The notes: a model not told the origin generated them from the letters alone. Shown: positions 17,579 to 26,673, counted from the first letter of the stretch. The stretch is 64,000 nt of DNA from Enterococcus_I eurekensis (GCF_042654605.1 NZ_JBHSGT010000020.1:117045-181044), one strand, 5' to 3'. Numbers and translations: made by a program.

Positions 17579-18367
17579 TTACTTTTTATTAAAAATACCA
17601 CCGGCTAAATAATCACCAATTCTTGGAAAGAGCGTATAAAACTGAGCCGCCATCGCCATAATTTTCGGACGATTAATTTCTCTTTTTGGATAACTCATAT
17701 TGCGAACAATCTCTTTTGCTAACTTACTAGCATCTAATATGAATAAATCAACATTAGATAAATAATCGCCTGATGGATCCGCCAAATCAAAAAAGTTTGT
17801 TTCGATTGGTCCCGGATTAACAGTTGTCACATGAATATTAAATGGTTTTAATTCTAAGCGTAAAGCATTCGAAAAACCAATGACCGCAAATTTTGTTGCC
17901 GAATAGATTGTTGATTTCGGTGTGGCCATTTTACCGGCCATTGAAGCTAAGTTAATAATATGACCAGATTCTCTCGGTAACATCTCGATTACTAAAGCTT
18001 GCGTCAAATACATCATTCCAAATAGGTTCACTTCAAACATTTTGCGTGCCTGTTCAAAATCAACCGACACAAAATCTTCAAACGTTCCAAAACCTGCATT
18101 ATTGACTAAGATATCGACTGAACCGACCGTCTCCTTAACGGTTTGAACAAGGGCTTGAATACTGTCTGGATTCGTCATATCGACAGGAAATGCATAGGCT
18201 TTATTTTGACTTAACATTTCACATTTCTTCTTTACTTCTTCAAGTAATTCTATACGTCTAGCACTTGCAATGACAACTGCCCCTTGCTTCGCCGCTTCAT
18301 AACAAATTTGTTCACCTAAGCCGGTTGAACCGCCTGTCACAAGTACTACTTTATTCTTTAATTTCAA
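17579..18367 (-). CDS. short-chain dehydrogenase/reductase
   Basis: 262-residue classical SDR. The cofactor loop TGGSTGLG (about 11-18), NNAG and the catalytic YSATK are present; substrate unknown. It resembles the DltE/YqjQ-type group that follows rnz in Bacilli. Translation begins at a TTG (18365-18367) with AAGGAAACG upstream, inside the last 17 bases of rnz, so expression is probably coupled. The C-terminus carries a hydrophobic segment that might associate with the membrane. Confidence 0.88.
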   Translation of the reverse strand: MKLKNKVVLVTGGSTGLGEQICYEAAKQGAVVIASARRIELLEEVKKKCEMLSQNKAYAFPVDMTNPDSIQALVQTVKETVGSVDILVNNAGFGTFEDFVSVDFEQARKMFEVNLFGMMYLTQALVIEMLPRESGHIINLASMAGKMATPKSTIYSATKFAVIGFSNALRLELKPFNIHVTTVNPGPIETNFFDLADPSGDYLSNVDLFILDASKLAKEIVRNMSYPKREINRPKIMAMAAQFYTLFPRIGDYLAGGIFNKK

Positions 18368-19307
18368 CTGACGTTTCCTTCTTTCTTAACGGGATATCGT
18401 AACAATCAAAATCTTTGACTACACGGACATTTTCAAAAATTTCGCGTGCTTCATTCCGTAAATTTTCAACATCTTTGCCTAAATAACGGGCACTAATATG
18501 CGTTAATAACAAACGTTTAGCTTTTGCAGCTTTTGCTACTTCCGCCGCCTGATGGGTAGTTGAATGGAAGTAGGCTCTCGCTAGTTTTGCTTCATTTTTA
18601 TTAAAGGTACTTTCATGAACAAGAACATCGGCATTCATCGCTAACTCAACTGATTGCACTGTTTTACGTGTATCACCCAAAATCGTTACAATTCGTCCCT
18701 TAACCGTTTCCCCAATGAAATCTTTTCCGTTAATCACACGACCATCTTCCAATGTTACCGTTTGCCCATTTTTAATTTTTCCATATACGGGCCCTGGTTT
18801 AATTCCAAGTTCAGCTAACTTTTCAACTTGTAACTCTCCAATGTGATCCGCTTCGACCACTCGATAGCCATAACTATCCACGCCATGATCTAATTTTTTA
18901 CAAAAAACCGAAAATTTGGCATCTTTAAAAATCAAACCATCTTCATTCACTTCGACAAATTTCAAAGGATATTTTAAATGAGTCTTAGAAATACGTAAAG
19001 ACGTTCGAACCCATTCTTCAACTCCTTTTGGACCATAAATTTCTAACGGTTCAATCCCTTCTTGAAAAGAACGACTACTGATTAAGCCTGGAAGCCCAAA
19101 AATATGATCGCCATGCAAATGAGTAATAAAAATTTTTTCGATTTTACGTGGCCGAATGCTCGTTTTTAAAATTTGAAGTTGTGTACCTTCCCCACAATCA
19201 AAAAGCCAAACAGCATTGCATTCATCTAATAATTTTAAAGCGACACTACTTACGTTCCGGTGTTTTGCCGGAACCCCCGCGCCGGTACCTAAAAATTCTA
19301 ATTCCAT
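18351..19307 (-). CDS. rnz: ribonuclease Z
   Basis: 318-residue metallo-beta-lactamase-fold endonuclease that trims tRNA 3' trailers. The zinc motif HLHGDH (in FITHLHGDHIFGLPGL) is intact, later His/Asp ligands occur in LGDTRKT and LLTHISARY, and the tRNA-binding flexible arm is seen around GIKPGPVYGKIKNG. Normal length. First gene of a three-gene operon with the SDR and lapA genes. Confidence 0.96.
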   Translation of the reverse strand: MELEFLGTGAGVPAKHRNVSSVALKLLDECNAVWLFDCGEGTQLQILKTSIRPRKIEKIFITHLHGDHIFGLPGLISSRSFQEGIEPLEIYGPKGVEEWVRTSLRISKTHLKYPLKFVEVNEDGLIFKDAKFSVFCKKLDHGVDSYGYRVVEADHIGELQVEKLAELGIKPGPVYGKIKNGQTVTLEDGRVINGKDFIGETVKGRIVTILGDTRKTVQSVELAMNADVLVHESTFNKNEAKLARAYFHSTTHQAAEVAKAAKAKRLLLTHISARYLGKDVENLRNEAREIFENVRVVKDFDCYDIPLRKKETSVEIKE

Positions 19308-19322
19308 ATATCTCTATCCTTC

Positions 19323-19895
19323 TTAGTTATTCTCTTCTTCATTTGGCTTTTCTTCGTGATTGACCAAATCTCCATATGCCTTTTCACTTGCTAGTTCTTG
19401 TGCTTGTTGCATCTTATCCAATTCTTCTTCAACATCTTCATAATCGAAGCGATACAAGTTACCACCGAGATCATACATAATTAATTGGTTTAATGGACGA
19501 TTATCATCTTCTGTCGCAATCAAAATTAAACCTGTTTTTCCTTCACTAATTTCTTTACCTAATAATTCAAAAATCGTATTGGCTTTCTTGACTTCTTGTG
19601 CATCTTTGGAAGCTCCAAACATGCTACCGCCAAACCATCCAAGTAAAATTCCCATAGGACCGGCAAGTATGCCAACTAGCATTCCAATTGTTCCTGCTTT
19701 TGATGTCTTATTCGCGCCAGTAAAGTCTAGAAAATCTTCAATTAAAAACTGATGGTCCCCACCTTCAGAATGGGTAACTACTGCCATTTGTTCCCCTTTA
19801 ATCTGTTTTGCTAAATGAGCTTTTTTAACTTTAGAAAATGCTTCGTATGCTTGTGAGTTATATTCGAAATTTGCTACAATAATTCGCTTAGTCAT
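19323..19895 (-). CDS. DUF1269 family protein
   Basis: 190-residue protein starting at ATG 19895 (MTKRIIVANF) after AGAGAGGTAATCAA. Ferredoxin-like N-terminal half, then a glycine-rich hydrophobic stretch (about 75-102, GMLVGILAGPMGILLGWFGG) that could insert as a glycine-zipper hairpin, then an acidic C-terminal half. This is the DUF1269 pattern; no function is established. The C-terminal 30 residues are very acidic. Confidence 0.8.
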   Translation of the reverse strand: MTKRIIVANFEYNSQAYEAFSKVKKAHLAKQIKGEQMAVVTHSEGGDHQFLIEDFLDFTGANKTSKAGTIGMLVGILAGPMGILLGWFGGSMFGASKDAQEVKKANTIFELLGKEISEGKTGLILIATEDDNRPLNQLIMYDLGGNLYRFDYEDVEEELDKMQQAQELASEKAYGDLVNHEEKPNEEENN

Positions 19896-19954
19896 TTGAT
19901 TACCTCTCTTCATCCTTTACTCTAATAGTACCAATAAACAAGGTAAAAGGACAT

Positions 19955-19994
19955 AAAAAAACGTAGTATCTGACAAAAAATTCAGATACTACGT
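19955..19994 (-). terminator. obg terminator
   Basis: Minus-strand 13-bp stem ACGTAGTATCTGA / TCAGATACTACGT followed by seven T, five bases after the obg stop. Confidence 0.9.
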
Positions 19995-19998
19995 AAGC

Positions 19999-21312
19999 TT
20001 ATTCTATAAACTCGAATTCAAATGCACCAATTCGGACGATATCGCCATCTTTGGCCCCACGAGCACGTAATGCTTCATCGACACCCATTGCTCTTAATTG
20101 GCGAGCAAAGCGCATAATTGTTTCATCATGACCAAAGTTCGTCATTTCAAACAATTTCTCTAACTTCTCACCTGTTAAGACCCATGAAGTATCTGGTAAA
20201 CGTTGAATATCAAATTCTGGTTCGTCTTCCACAAAGTTGTATTCAACCACATCTTCTTCAATCTCTTCATCATATAGCAAGAACTCTGGTGTGACTTCAA
20301 GTAAATCAGCTGTGGCGCTTAACAAGGCTTCAATCCCTTTACGAGTTACCCCAGAAATAGGAAAAACTTGAATAGGCTCTGCAAACTCATCTTCTTGCTC
20401 TTTTGCTAATTTTTCTTTAAAGATTTTTAAGTTTTCCTCTGCATCAGGCATATCCATTTTATTGGCAACAATAATTTGCGGGCGTTCTAATAAGCGTAAG
20501 TTATGCGATTGTAACTCGTTATTAATCGTTAAATAATCTTCATACGGGTCGCGACCTTCCATCCCACTCATATCAATTACATGCAGGATTACGCGTGTTC
20601 GTTCAATATGACGTAAGAATTGCGTCCCTAAACCAACACCTTGTGAAGCCCCTTCAATTAATCCGGGTAAGTCAGCTACAACATAACTACGGCCATCTGG
20701 AATGTGAACCATTCCTAGGTTTGGTACGAGTGTTGTAAAATGATAAGCACCGATTTTCGGGCGTGCTGAAGAAACAACTGAAAGTAAGGTTGATTTACCT
20801 ACTGACGGGAAACCAACTAATCCCACATCTGCTAACACCTTTAATTCTAATTCAATTCGACGTTCTTGCCCCGGTTCACCCATCTCAGCAATTTCTGGCG
20901 CTGGATTTTTTGGTGAAGCAAAACGAATATTTCCGCGACCGCCACGACCGCCTTTGGCAACAACTAATGTATCACCGTGTTCAATTAAATCGCCTAGTAA
21001 TGCACCTGTATCAGCGTCTCTTACCGTTGTTCCTTGTGGGACTTTGACATAAGTATCCTCAGAACCACGGCCGTGCATCCCTTTACTCATACCATTTTCA
21101 CCAGGTTGTGCACGGAATTGGCGATTGAAACGAAAATCCATCAATGTACGTAAACCCTCATCAACGATGAAAATAATCGAACCACCTTTACCTCCGTCAC
21201 CACCAGCTGGACCACCATCTGGAACATATTTCTCTCTACGAAAAGCAACCATTCCATCTCCGCCTTTACCGGCTTTGGCTTCAATCGTTACTTGATCTAA
21301 AAACATGGACAT
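19999..21312 (-). CDS. obg: GTPase Obg
   Basis: 437-residue essential GTPase acting in 50S subunit assembly and stress responses. Three domains in order: Gly-rich Obg fold (1-158), G domain with P-loop GFPSVGKSTLLS, switch DLPGLIEGA and NKMD (about 159-335), and the C-terminal OCT domain (about 360-437). The ATG at 21312 has GGAGGACAAAAT upstream; an ATG two codons later is possible. Transcribed alone, with a long leader region behind it. Confidence 0.96.
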   Translation of the reverse strand: MSMFLDQVTIEAKAGKGGDGMVAFRREKYVPDGGPAGGDGGKGGSIIFIVDEGLRTLMDFRFNRQFRAQPGENGMSKGMHGRGSEDTYVKVPQGTTVRDADTGALLGDLIEHGDTLVVAKGGRGGRGNIRFASPKNPAPEIAEMGEPGQERRIELELKVLADVGLVGFPSVGKSTLLSVVSSARPKIGAYHFTTLVPNLGMVHIPDGRSYVVADLPGLIEGASQGVGLGTQFLRHIERTRVILHVIDMSGMEGRDPYEDYLTINNELQSHNLRLLERPQIIVANKMDMPDAEENLKIFKEKLAKEQEDEFAEPIQVFPISGVTRKGIEALLSATADLLEVTPEFLLYDEEIEEDVVEYNFVEDEPEFDIQRLPDTSWVLTGEKLEKLFEMTNFGHDETIMRFARQLRAMGVDEALRARGAKDGDIVRIGAFEFEFIE

Positions 21313-21523
21313 ATTTTGTCCTCCTATCTATCTACTACTTAACATTCAGCACAAAAGTCTTATTTATTGTACCTACCAAAGTCTCATTTGTCTATCATTT
21401 CGTGATGATAATTGCTTTTTTCCTTATCAAACTCTCATAAGTTAACATAATATTAAATTTGTAAACTTTTTCAATGAATGCAATTCGCATTTGATTACAC
21501 GCAATTAGTAAATCATAAATTCA

Positions 21524-21553
21524 AAAAAAGAACTGCAACGATTGTCACAGCTT
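21524..21553 (-). terminator. mupG terminator
   Basis: Minus-strand hairpin GAAGCTGTGACAATCGTTGCAGTTC followed by seven T; the core matches the hairpins at 2023-2056 and 48936-48963. Confidence 0.7.
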
Positions 21554-21561
21554 CTCCTTTA

Positions 21562-22653
21562 CTATTTAACTTCAATTAATTTAAAGCTTGACCATGGTTT
21601 TAAGAATTCTAACAAGAAAAGCTCGTCTTCCGAGATACGACCCACCACGTTCACACGTCCGTCGTTTTTCATCTCTTTTAAGGCAATTTGTGTTTCACCT
21701 TTGTATTGACCATAACCAACATTATCAATCAAGACATCGCCACGAACGATGTCTCTTGTTGTATGCGCTGGGAATTCTCTATCTTTGTAATATACACGCG
21801 TCATTGTTGAACGCAACATATAAGCGGAACGGTCCCCGCGGTAACTATGCATATTATCAAACAAACAAACACGTTCATTTTCAGTAATGTCTTCCCCTGG
21901 AACCACTTTAATAATTGGATATGGTGATTGGAAAGCTTCAGCCATCGCTTTTAGTTCTTCTTCTGAAGCATAAGCGTTACCAACTGAAATATCATCAATC
22001 AAACCTGTCAACATCAAATGTTTGACTTGAGTCCCAATTTCTAATTCACGATGGTCTTCTAACGAACACAAACCATCTTGTGTCGGCCACGGTCCAAATG
22101 TTGCAGCATGCGAATTGACAAATGCCATCGTATTTAAATTGTATTTACGGAATTTTTCAGAACAAGCAACAAAGTGATTGTACTCTAATCCTGTATAACG
22201 ATGCGGATAAAAATTATGTGAACCTAGTAAATTAGCCGTGTTTGGTGAATAAGTCATAATATTATCGACATAACTTGTTCCTTGACTCATATTAATTTCA
22301 ATTTTGATATTGTATGGGTTACGCGTCATACGGGCTTCCTCTGATCCAGTAAAGCCTAAATCTAAACGGACACCATAAGCTCCCATTTCATCAAAGAAAG
22401 ATAAATCGTCATATGAAATGCCTAATTGTGTAAACAGGTCCGGGTTAATATCAACCATAACTTCCATTTCTAATGAATTTGCATAGTCTACTACTTGTTT
22501 AAATTCAGCAAGCACTTTATCTTTGTCTTCGGTAATTTGTAACAAGCTAGTAAATACACGTTTAAATCCGTATTTATGTGCTAAATCTAAATACGCTTTG
22601 TCCTTTTCAAAAGTTGAACGTTCTGGATAAATCGAAATTCCTAATTTTCCCAT
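21562..22653 (-). CDS. mupG: MupG-type 6-phospho-N-acetylmuramidase (DUF871)
   Basis: 363-residue TIM-barrel protein with a C-terminal cyclophilin-like domain, the DUF871 layout. Start at ATG 22653 (MGKLGISIYPE) after AGGGGG. In S. aureus MupG cleaves MurNAc-6-phosphate-GlcNAc after PTS uptake during wall recycling. Family residues visible include ISIYPERS at the N-terminus, VMVDINPDLF and NFYPHRYTGL. Unlike many family members it is not next to murQ, a PTS permease or an RpiR regulator; it stands alone with its own promoter and terminator, so the substrate is inferred. Confidence 0.82.
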   Translation of the reverse strand: MGKLGISIYPERSTFEKDKAYLDLAHKYGFKRVFTSLLQITEDKDKVLAEFKQVVDYANSLEMEVMVDINPDLFTQLGISYDDLSFFDEMGAYGVRLDLGFTGSEEARMTRNPYNIKIEINMSQGTSYVDNIMTYSPNTANLLGSHNFYPHRYTGLEYNHFVACSEKFRKYNLNTMAFVNSHAATFGPWPTQDGLCSLEDHRELEIGTQVKHLMLTGLIDDISVGNAYASEEELKAMAEAFQSPYPIIKVVPGEDITENERVCLFDNMHSYRGDRSAYMLRSTMTRVYYKDREFPAHTTRDIVRGDVLIDNVGYGQYKGETQIALKEMKNDGRVNVVGRISEDELFLLEFLKPWSSFKLIEVK

Positions 22654-22700
22654 TGTGTAACTGCCCCCTATCATTCATTATAATCTTTGGTTACAATGCA

Positions 22701-22721
22701 ATTATAGCAAAGCGCTTCCCG
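22701..22721 (-). promoter_or_regulatory. mupG promoter with a possible cre site
   Basis: Minus-strand TATAAT (22701-22706) immediately preceded by GGGAAGCGCTTTGC, whose AAGCGCTT core is that of catabolite-responsive elements but whose outer positions mismatch. CcpA control is possible, not shown. Confidence 0.4.
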
Positions 22722-22821
22722 AAGGTCTATCTTTTCTCGTTTTTACTTTTACTCCCTGTTCAATTTTATGCTTTTTTGTTATGATAAAGAAGATCTGAAA
22801 AAGAAAGGACTTACAAATTTA

Positions 22822-23544
22822 ATGAAAATCAAAAATTTAGCAATTCTATCTACAACAATTATCACAGCTTTTGCATTGGCAGCTTGTTCTCCTAGCGCAA
22901 ATGGGACTGTTGAAAGTTCTGAAACAGCTTCTTCATCTGTCGACCTAAGCCAAGTTGAATTACCGCAATTAGAGACAGAAGTTCAAGAAAATGAAAGTGT
23001 CGTTGAAATAACAACTTCTAAGGGAAACATCACCGTTAAATTATTCCCTGAAATCGCACCAAAAGCAGTTGAAAACTTTATTACCCATGCGAAAGATGGC
23101 TACTATGAAGGGACTTCTTTCCACCGTGTGATTGAAGAATTCATGATCCAAGGTGGCGATCCAAAAGGTAATGGTAGTGGCGGTGAAAGTATTTGGGGTG
23201 ATGGTTTTTCTGTTGAAATCTCAAAACAACTTTATCATATTCGCGGTGCCCTTTCGATGGCTCGCGCTCAAGCACTTGATAGCCAAGGAAGCCAATTCTT
23301 TATTGTTCAAAATACTCAAGATATGACAAAAGACTTAGCGATTCAATTCACACCTGAAAGAATCATTGAAACTTATAAAAATGGTGGTGCTCCTAGTTTA
23401 GATGGTAACTACACTGTCTTTGGTCAAGTCATTGAAGGCATGGACGTTGTCGATGCCATTGCCAAAGTCGAAACGGATGCAAACGATCTACCTAAAGAAG
23501 AAGTAACAATCGAAAGCATGAAAGTCTTGCAAGAAGCAAAATAA
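22822..23544 (+). CDS. cyclophilin-type peptidyl-prolyl isomerase lipoprotein
   Basis: 240-residue secreted foldase. The signal peptide ends in a lipobox (LAAC, Cys at about residue 19 counted from ATG 22822), followed by a Ser/Glu-rich spacer and a cyclophilin domain (about 60-240) with FHRVIEEFMIQGGDP, MARAQALDSQGSQFFI and FGQVIEGMDVVDAI. It should sit on the outer face of the membrane and isomerise prolyl bonds of exported proteins. The ATG at 22822 has GAAAGGA about 12 bases upstream, which is rather far, but earlier frame codons would spoil the signal peptide. Confidence 0.9.
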   Translation: MKIKNLAILSTTIITAFALAACSPSANGTVESSETASSSVDLSQVELPQLETEVQENESVVEITTSKGNITVKLFPEIAPKAVENFITHAKDGYYEGTSFHRVIEEFMIQGGDPKGNGSGGESIWGDGFSVEISKQLYHIRGALSMARAQALDSQGSQFFIVQNTQDMTKDLAIQFTPERIIETYKNGGAPSLDGNYTVFGQVIEGMDVVDAIAKVETDANDLPKEEVTIESMKVLQEAK

Positions 23545-23546
23545 TA

Positions 23547-23590
23547 AAAAGCACGTGTCACTCTTTATAATAGAGAGCACGTGCTTTTTT
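23547..23590 (+). terminator. terminator after the cyclophilin gene
   Basis: AAGCACGTG / CACGTGCTT stem with a long loop and a T-run. Confidence 0.8.
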
Positions 23591-23684
23591 GGACTCAATT
23601 GAAAATGACAATCATTAAAACAATTACAATAAGCCAAAAACCCTTAAAACACTGGGTTTGTGACTTATTTATTTTATAAACTTC

Positions 23685-24134
23685 TTATTTGGCTTGTTTC
23701 TGTTCTCCGACTATGAACGTAAACTCACATTCGGCAACAACTTTACCATCCACAGTTGCAATCGCATCCGCTGTTCCAACAGGTCCTTTAACTTTAATAA
23801 TTTCAAAAGACAGTTTCATTGTATCTCCTGGAACCACTTTTTGACGGAATTTTGCTCGGTTAATTGCACCAATGTAAGCCGTGCGTCCTAAGAATTCTTC
23901 TGATTTCAAAATTAAAATTGATCCCGCTTGCGCTAACGTTTCTAAAATTAAAGCTCCTGGCATCACTGGATTTCCCGGGAAATGCCCTTGAAAGAAATCT
24001 TCGTTAATTGTGACATTTTTTGTTGCTATAATTTTTTTCCCTGGTTCAATTTCATCTACATAATCGATATAAATAATTGGAAAACGGTTAGGAATTAAGT
24101 CCATGACTTCCGTTTCAGTTAAAAACTTTTTCAT
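23685..24134 (-). CDS. fabZ: 3-hydroxyacyl-ACP dehydratase FabZ
   Basis: 149-residue hot-dog-fold dehydratase of fatty acid elongation. Start at ATG 24134 (MKKFLTETEV) after AGAGGG; the frame to 24185 would place the start inside the FabT operator. The active-site His is in QGHFPGNPVMPG and the Glu in ALILETLAQAG. Enterococci carry a FabZ paralogue, FabN, that also isomerises trans-2 to cis-3 decenoyl-ACP. The gene is divergent from fabI here, as part of a dedicated unsaturated/saturated branch, so FabN activity is possible; sequence alone does not decide. Confidence 0.92.
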   Translation of the reverse strand: MKKFLTETEVMDLIPNRFPIIYIDYVDEIEPGKKIIATKNVTINEDFFQGHFPGNPVMPGALILETLAQAGSILILKSEEFLGRTAYIGAINRAKFRQKVVPGDTMKLSFEIIKVKGPVGTADAIATVDGKVVAECEFTFIVGEQKQAK

Positions 24135-24170
24135 CAAGTTCCCTCTTTTCGATAATTTAAAAGATTGTAT

Positions 24171-24189
24171 TACTTTGATTATCAAAGTA
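24171..24189. promoter_or_regulatory. FabT-type operator, fabZ side
   Basis: TACTTTGATTATCAAAGTA is a perfect inverted repeat matching the FabT box (TTTGA-N3-TCAAA). It overlaps the likely fabZ -10 (minus-strand TTGACG, 17 bases, TAATCA). Confidence 0.82.
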
Positions 24190-24236
24190 TCATATTTTCG
24201 TCAAATTAGCAACTTCAGATAAAAAATAATAAATTT

Positions 24237-24253
24237 AGTTTGACAATCAAACA
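24237..24253. promoter_or_regulatory. FabT-type operator, fabI side
   Basis: AGTTTGACAATCAAACA has the same TTTGA-N3-TCAAA arms and contains the fabI -35. FabT is the MarR-family repressor of fatty acid synthesis in Lactobacillales; no fabT gene lies in this window. Confidence 0.8.
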
Positions 24254-24268
24254 ATTATCGACAATAAT
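24240..24268 (+). promoter_or_regulatory. fabI promoter
   Basis: TTGACA (24240-24245), 17-base spacer, AATAAT (24263-24268); the -35 sits inside a FabT box. Confidence 0.8.
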
Positions 24269-24340
24269 AAGAAATCATGAGTGTGATTCACGGAATGACT
24301 TATTAAAAAAATTATTGATGTAACTATAAGGAGTGGAATT

Positions 24341-25096
24341 ATGAGTTTTCTAGCAGGTAAAAAAATCGTTGTCATGGGTGTTGCCAACAAACGCAGTATT
24401 GCATGGGGGTGTGCCCAAGCTTTGCGTGACCAAGGTGCTGAAGTTATTTACACTTACCAAAGTGAGCGAATGAAAAAACCTTTGGAAAAATTATTGAATG
24501 GCAATGAGTTTTTAGTTGAATGTGATGTAGCAAGTGACGACAGTATTGAGCGTGCTTTTGAAAAAATCAAAGAATACGCTGGAGAAATTCATGGGGTCGT
24601 TCATGCAGTTGCCTATGCAAATAAAGAAGATCTCCAAGGTGAAGTAACTGAAATTTCACGTGAAGGCTATGCACTGGCCCAAGATATTAGTGCCTACTCA
24701 CTGATAGCAGTCACTCGTTTTGCTCAACCAATTTTAGCTGAAAATAGTGGTATTGTTACTTTGACTTATTTAGGTGCAGAACGTGCTGTACCAAACTACA
24801 ATATGATGGGTATTGCTAAAGCCGCTTTAGAATCAGCTGTCCGTTATTTAGCTGCTGATCTATCACCTAAAAAAATCCGCGTTAATGGTATCTCAGCTGG
24901 TGCAATTAAAACATTAGCCGTTACTGGTGTTAAAGATTATCAAAAATTAATTCAATTATCTGAAGATCGTACGCCCGACCATATAGGTGTAACCATTGAA
25001 GAAGTAGGAAACGCTTGTGCGTTTCTGATTAGTCCGCTTTCTAGTGGCATTATTGGGGAAGTTATCTTTGTTGATAAAGGCGTTCACCTTTCTTAA
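24341..25096 (+). CDS. fabI: enoyl-ACP reductase FabI
   Basis: 251-residue NADH-dependent reductase completing each elongation cycle; target of triclosan in general. SDR-type cofactor loop GVANKRSIAWGCAQAL, and the Tyr-x6-Lys catalytic pair in YNMMGIAKAALESAVRYL preceded by the second Tyr in LTYLGAERAVPNYN. Full length. AAGGAGTGGAATT precedes the ATG. Divergent from fabZ with FabT boxes at both promoters, so fatty acid supply should repress it. Confidence 0.95.
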   Translation: MSFLAGKKIVVMGVANKRSIAWGCAQALRDQGAEVIYTYQSERMKKPLEKLLNGNEFLVECDVASDDSIERAFEKIKEYAGEIHGVVHAVAYANKEDLQGEVTEISREGYALAQDISAYSLIAVTRFAQPILAENSGIVTLTYLGAERAVPNYNMMGIAKAALESAVRYLAADLSPKKIRVNGISAGAIKTLAVTGVKDYQKLIQLSEDRTPDHIGVTIEEVGNACAFLISPLSSGIIGEVIFVDKGVHLS

Positions 25097-25161
25097 TCAG
25101 AATTAAAGAAGCTGATTCATAAGTTTCTAAATACCAAATGATTCATTTTTCTTAAAATCAA

Positions 25162-25191
25162 TTGCTCTTATCCTACCTTCCTTGATACAAT
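25162..25191 (+). promoter_or_regulatory. mscS promoter
   Basis: TTGCTC (25162-25167), 18-base spacer, TACAAT (25186-25191), 25 bases upstream of the mscS start. Confidence 0.55.
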
Positions 25192-25216
25192 AGATAAGAA
25201 GATTTGGAGGGACAAT

Positions 25217-26119
25217 ATGATTAATCAATTAACAACAAATTCGGGGGAATTACCAATTGTCGAACCGACTGTCCAACAATTAAATGCGATTCAACGTTGG
25301 TGGAGTAATATCGACTGGGAAGGCTTAATCGCCTTAATAATTCAAAAAGCGATTGCAATTGCTTTACTTATTTTACTTTTTATCGTTTTGACGAAAATTG
25401 CGAATTTCTCAATCAAACAGATGTTTAAAAATTACCAACGGACTAAAACTACTGAAGTCCGTTTAACGACCTTAAAAACACTTGTCTTAAACGTTACGTA
25501 CTACACCTTAGCCTTTTTCTTTATTTATGCCTTACTTTCGATTCTGGGTGTTCCTGTGGGCTCATTGCTAGCAGGAGCCGGAATTGCTGGTTTAGCTATT
25601 GGTTTGGGTGCGCAAGGCTTTACAAATGACTTGTTGACCGGTTTTTTCATTATTTTTGAGCAACAAATTGACGTAGGTGACTACATAACATTAGCCAACT
25701 TAAATATTGAAGGAACCGTTACTCAAGTTGGCCTACGCTTGTTGCAAATTCGATCAATCGACGGAACCGTTCATTTCATCCCGAATCGGAATATTACAAC
25801 AGTTAGCAACCACTCCAGAGAAGCCATGCGTGTAATTGTTGATGTCCGAATCATTCCCTCTGAGGGAATCGAGGGGATTCGAGAAGCGATTACGCGGGCT
25901 AATAAAAAGATTGCAGAGACTTACGCAGAAGATTTACAGACACAACCAATTATTTTTGGAGTGGTCGATTTAGGTAATAGCAACTATGCAATCCGTACGA
26001 CAATGTATGTGGAAAATGGTAAACAAGCCAGCGTTCAACAAGAATTACTAACCTTATCTATTTTTGAATTAACAGCAGCAGGCTATACAATACCCAACAC
26101 ACCTATTGTTATCAAATAA
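25217..26119 (+). CDS. mscS: small-conductance mechanosensitive channel MscS
   Basis: 300-residue channel protecting against hypo-osmotic shock. Three membrane helices (about 33-55, 85-107 and the pore helix 113-145) precede the beta and C-terminal cytosolic domains. The pore-lining TM3 has the Ala/Gly repeat AGAGIAGLAIGLGAQG followed by FTNDLLTGFFIIFEQQIDVGD, the MscS signature. GGAGGGACAAT precedes the ATG. Single gene with its own promoter and a shared terminator. Confidence 0.93.
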   Translation: MINQLTTNSGELPIVEPTVQQLNAIQRWWSNIDWEGLIALIIQKAIAIALLILLFIVLTKIANFSIKQMFKNYQRTKTTEVRLTTLKTLVLNVTYYTLAFFFIYALLSILGVPVGSLLAGAGIAGLAIGLGAQGFTNDLLTGFFIIFEQQIDVGDYITLANLNIEGTVTQVGLRLLQIRSIDGTVHFIPNRNITTVSNHSREAMRVIVDVRIIPSEGIEGIREAITRANKKIAETYAEDLQTQPIIFGVVDLGNSNYAIRTTMYVENGKQASVQQELLTLSIFELTAAGYTIPNTPIVIK

Positions 26120-26166
26120 GACAAAAACAGCGAAGCATGTGCTCCGCTGTTTTTGTCTTATTTTTT
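26118..26166. terminator. bidirectional terminator of mscS and the cbpB operon
   Basis: 15-bp perfect stem AAGACAAAAACAGCG / CGCTGTTTTTGTCTT with T-rich stretches on both sides, between convergent genes. Confidence 0.9.
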
Positions 26167-26643
26167 TACTTGTTCTACTTTTTTCGGTTCTAATGTGTAG
26201 CGTCGCTCTAATTCATGAACTAAATGATTCACTGACTTCAATACTTCTTTTCGAGTAATGATTCCGCGAAAAACATTTTCCTCATTTACTACAGGTAAAA
26301 ACGAACCATTGACTAATAAATGTAAAATATCTTCAAGATCTTCTTCATGTTGAATCGTAGGTACATTGACCTCCATCACGTCAGCTACGGTTAAACCTTC
26401 TAATAAACGATATTCAAATCCTGTTAGCCCCATCATCTTATTGACAATGTCAGATAAGCCAATTAAACCAACTAAATGGTCTTCGGTATCTAAAACAGGA
26501 ATTTTCGCATAGCCGACCTTAGATAAGATTAATAAAGCATGTTCTAAAGGATGACTATATAGTAAGGTTGCAACGTTTTCTGCCGGCACAATAAAATTTT
26601 CCTGAGTTTCTTTTAGTAATTCTTCCGTATATTTCCCAATCAC
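26158..26643 (-). CDS. cbpB: CBS-domain cyclic-di-AMP-binding protein CbpB (DarB-like)
   Basis: 161-residue protein made of two CBS domains (about 15-75 and 85-145), with the paired IPVLDTEDHLVGLIGLSDI and FLPVVNEENVFRGIITRKE loops that form a nucleotide site. Size, layout and position match CbpB/DarB, which bind c-di-AMP and signal to Rel and pyruvate carboxylase in Listeria and Bacillus. Start codon GTG (26643) after GGAG. Last gene of the murI operon. The ligand is inferred from the family. Confidence 0.85.
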   Translation of the reverse strand: MIGKYTEELLKETQENFIVPAENVATLLYSHPLEHALLILSKVGYAKIPVLDTEDHLVGLIGLSDIVNKMMGLTGFEYRLLEGLTVADVMEVNVPTIQHEEDLEDILHLLVNGSFLPVVNEENVFRGIITRKEVLKSVNHLVHELERRYTLEPKKVEQVKK

Positions 26644-26673
26644 GATTGTTCACTCCGTCTTCTGGCTCTTCTT

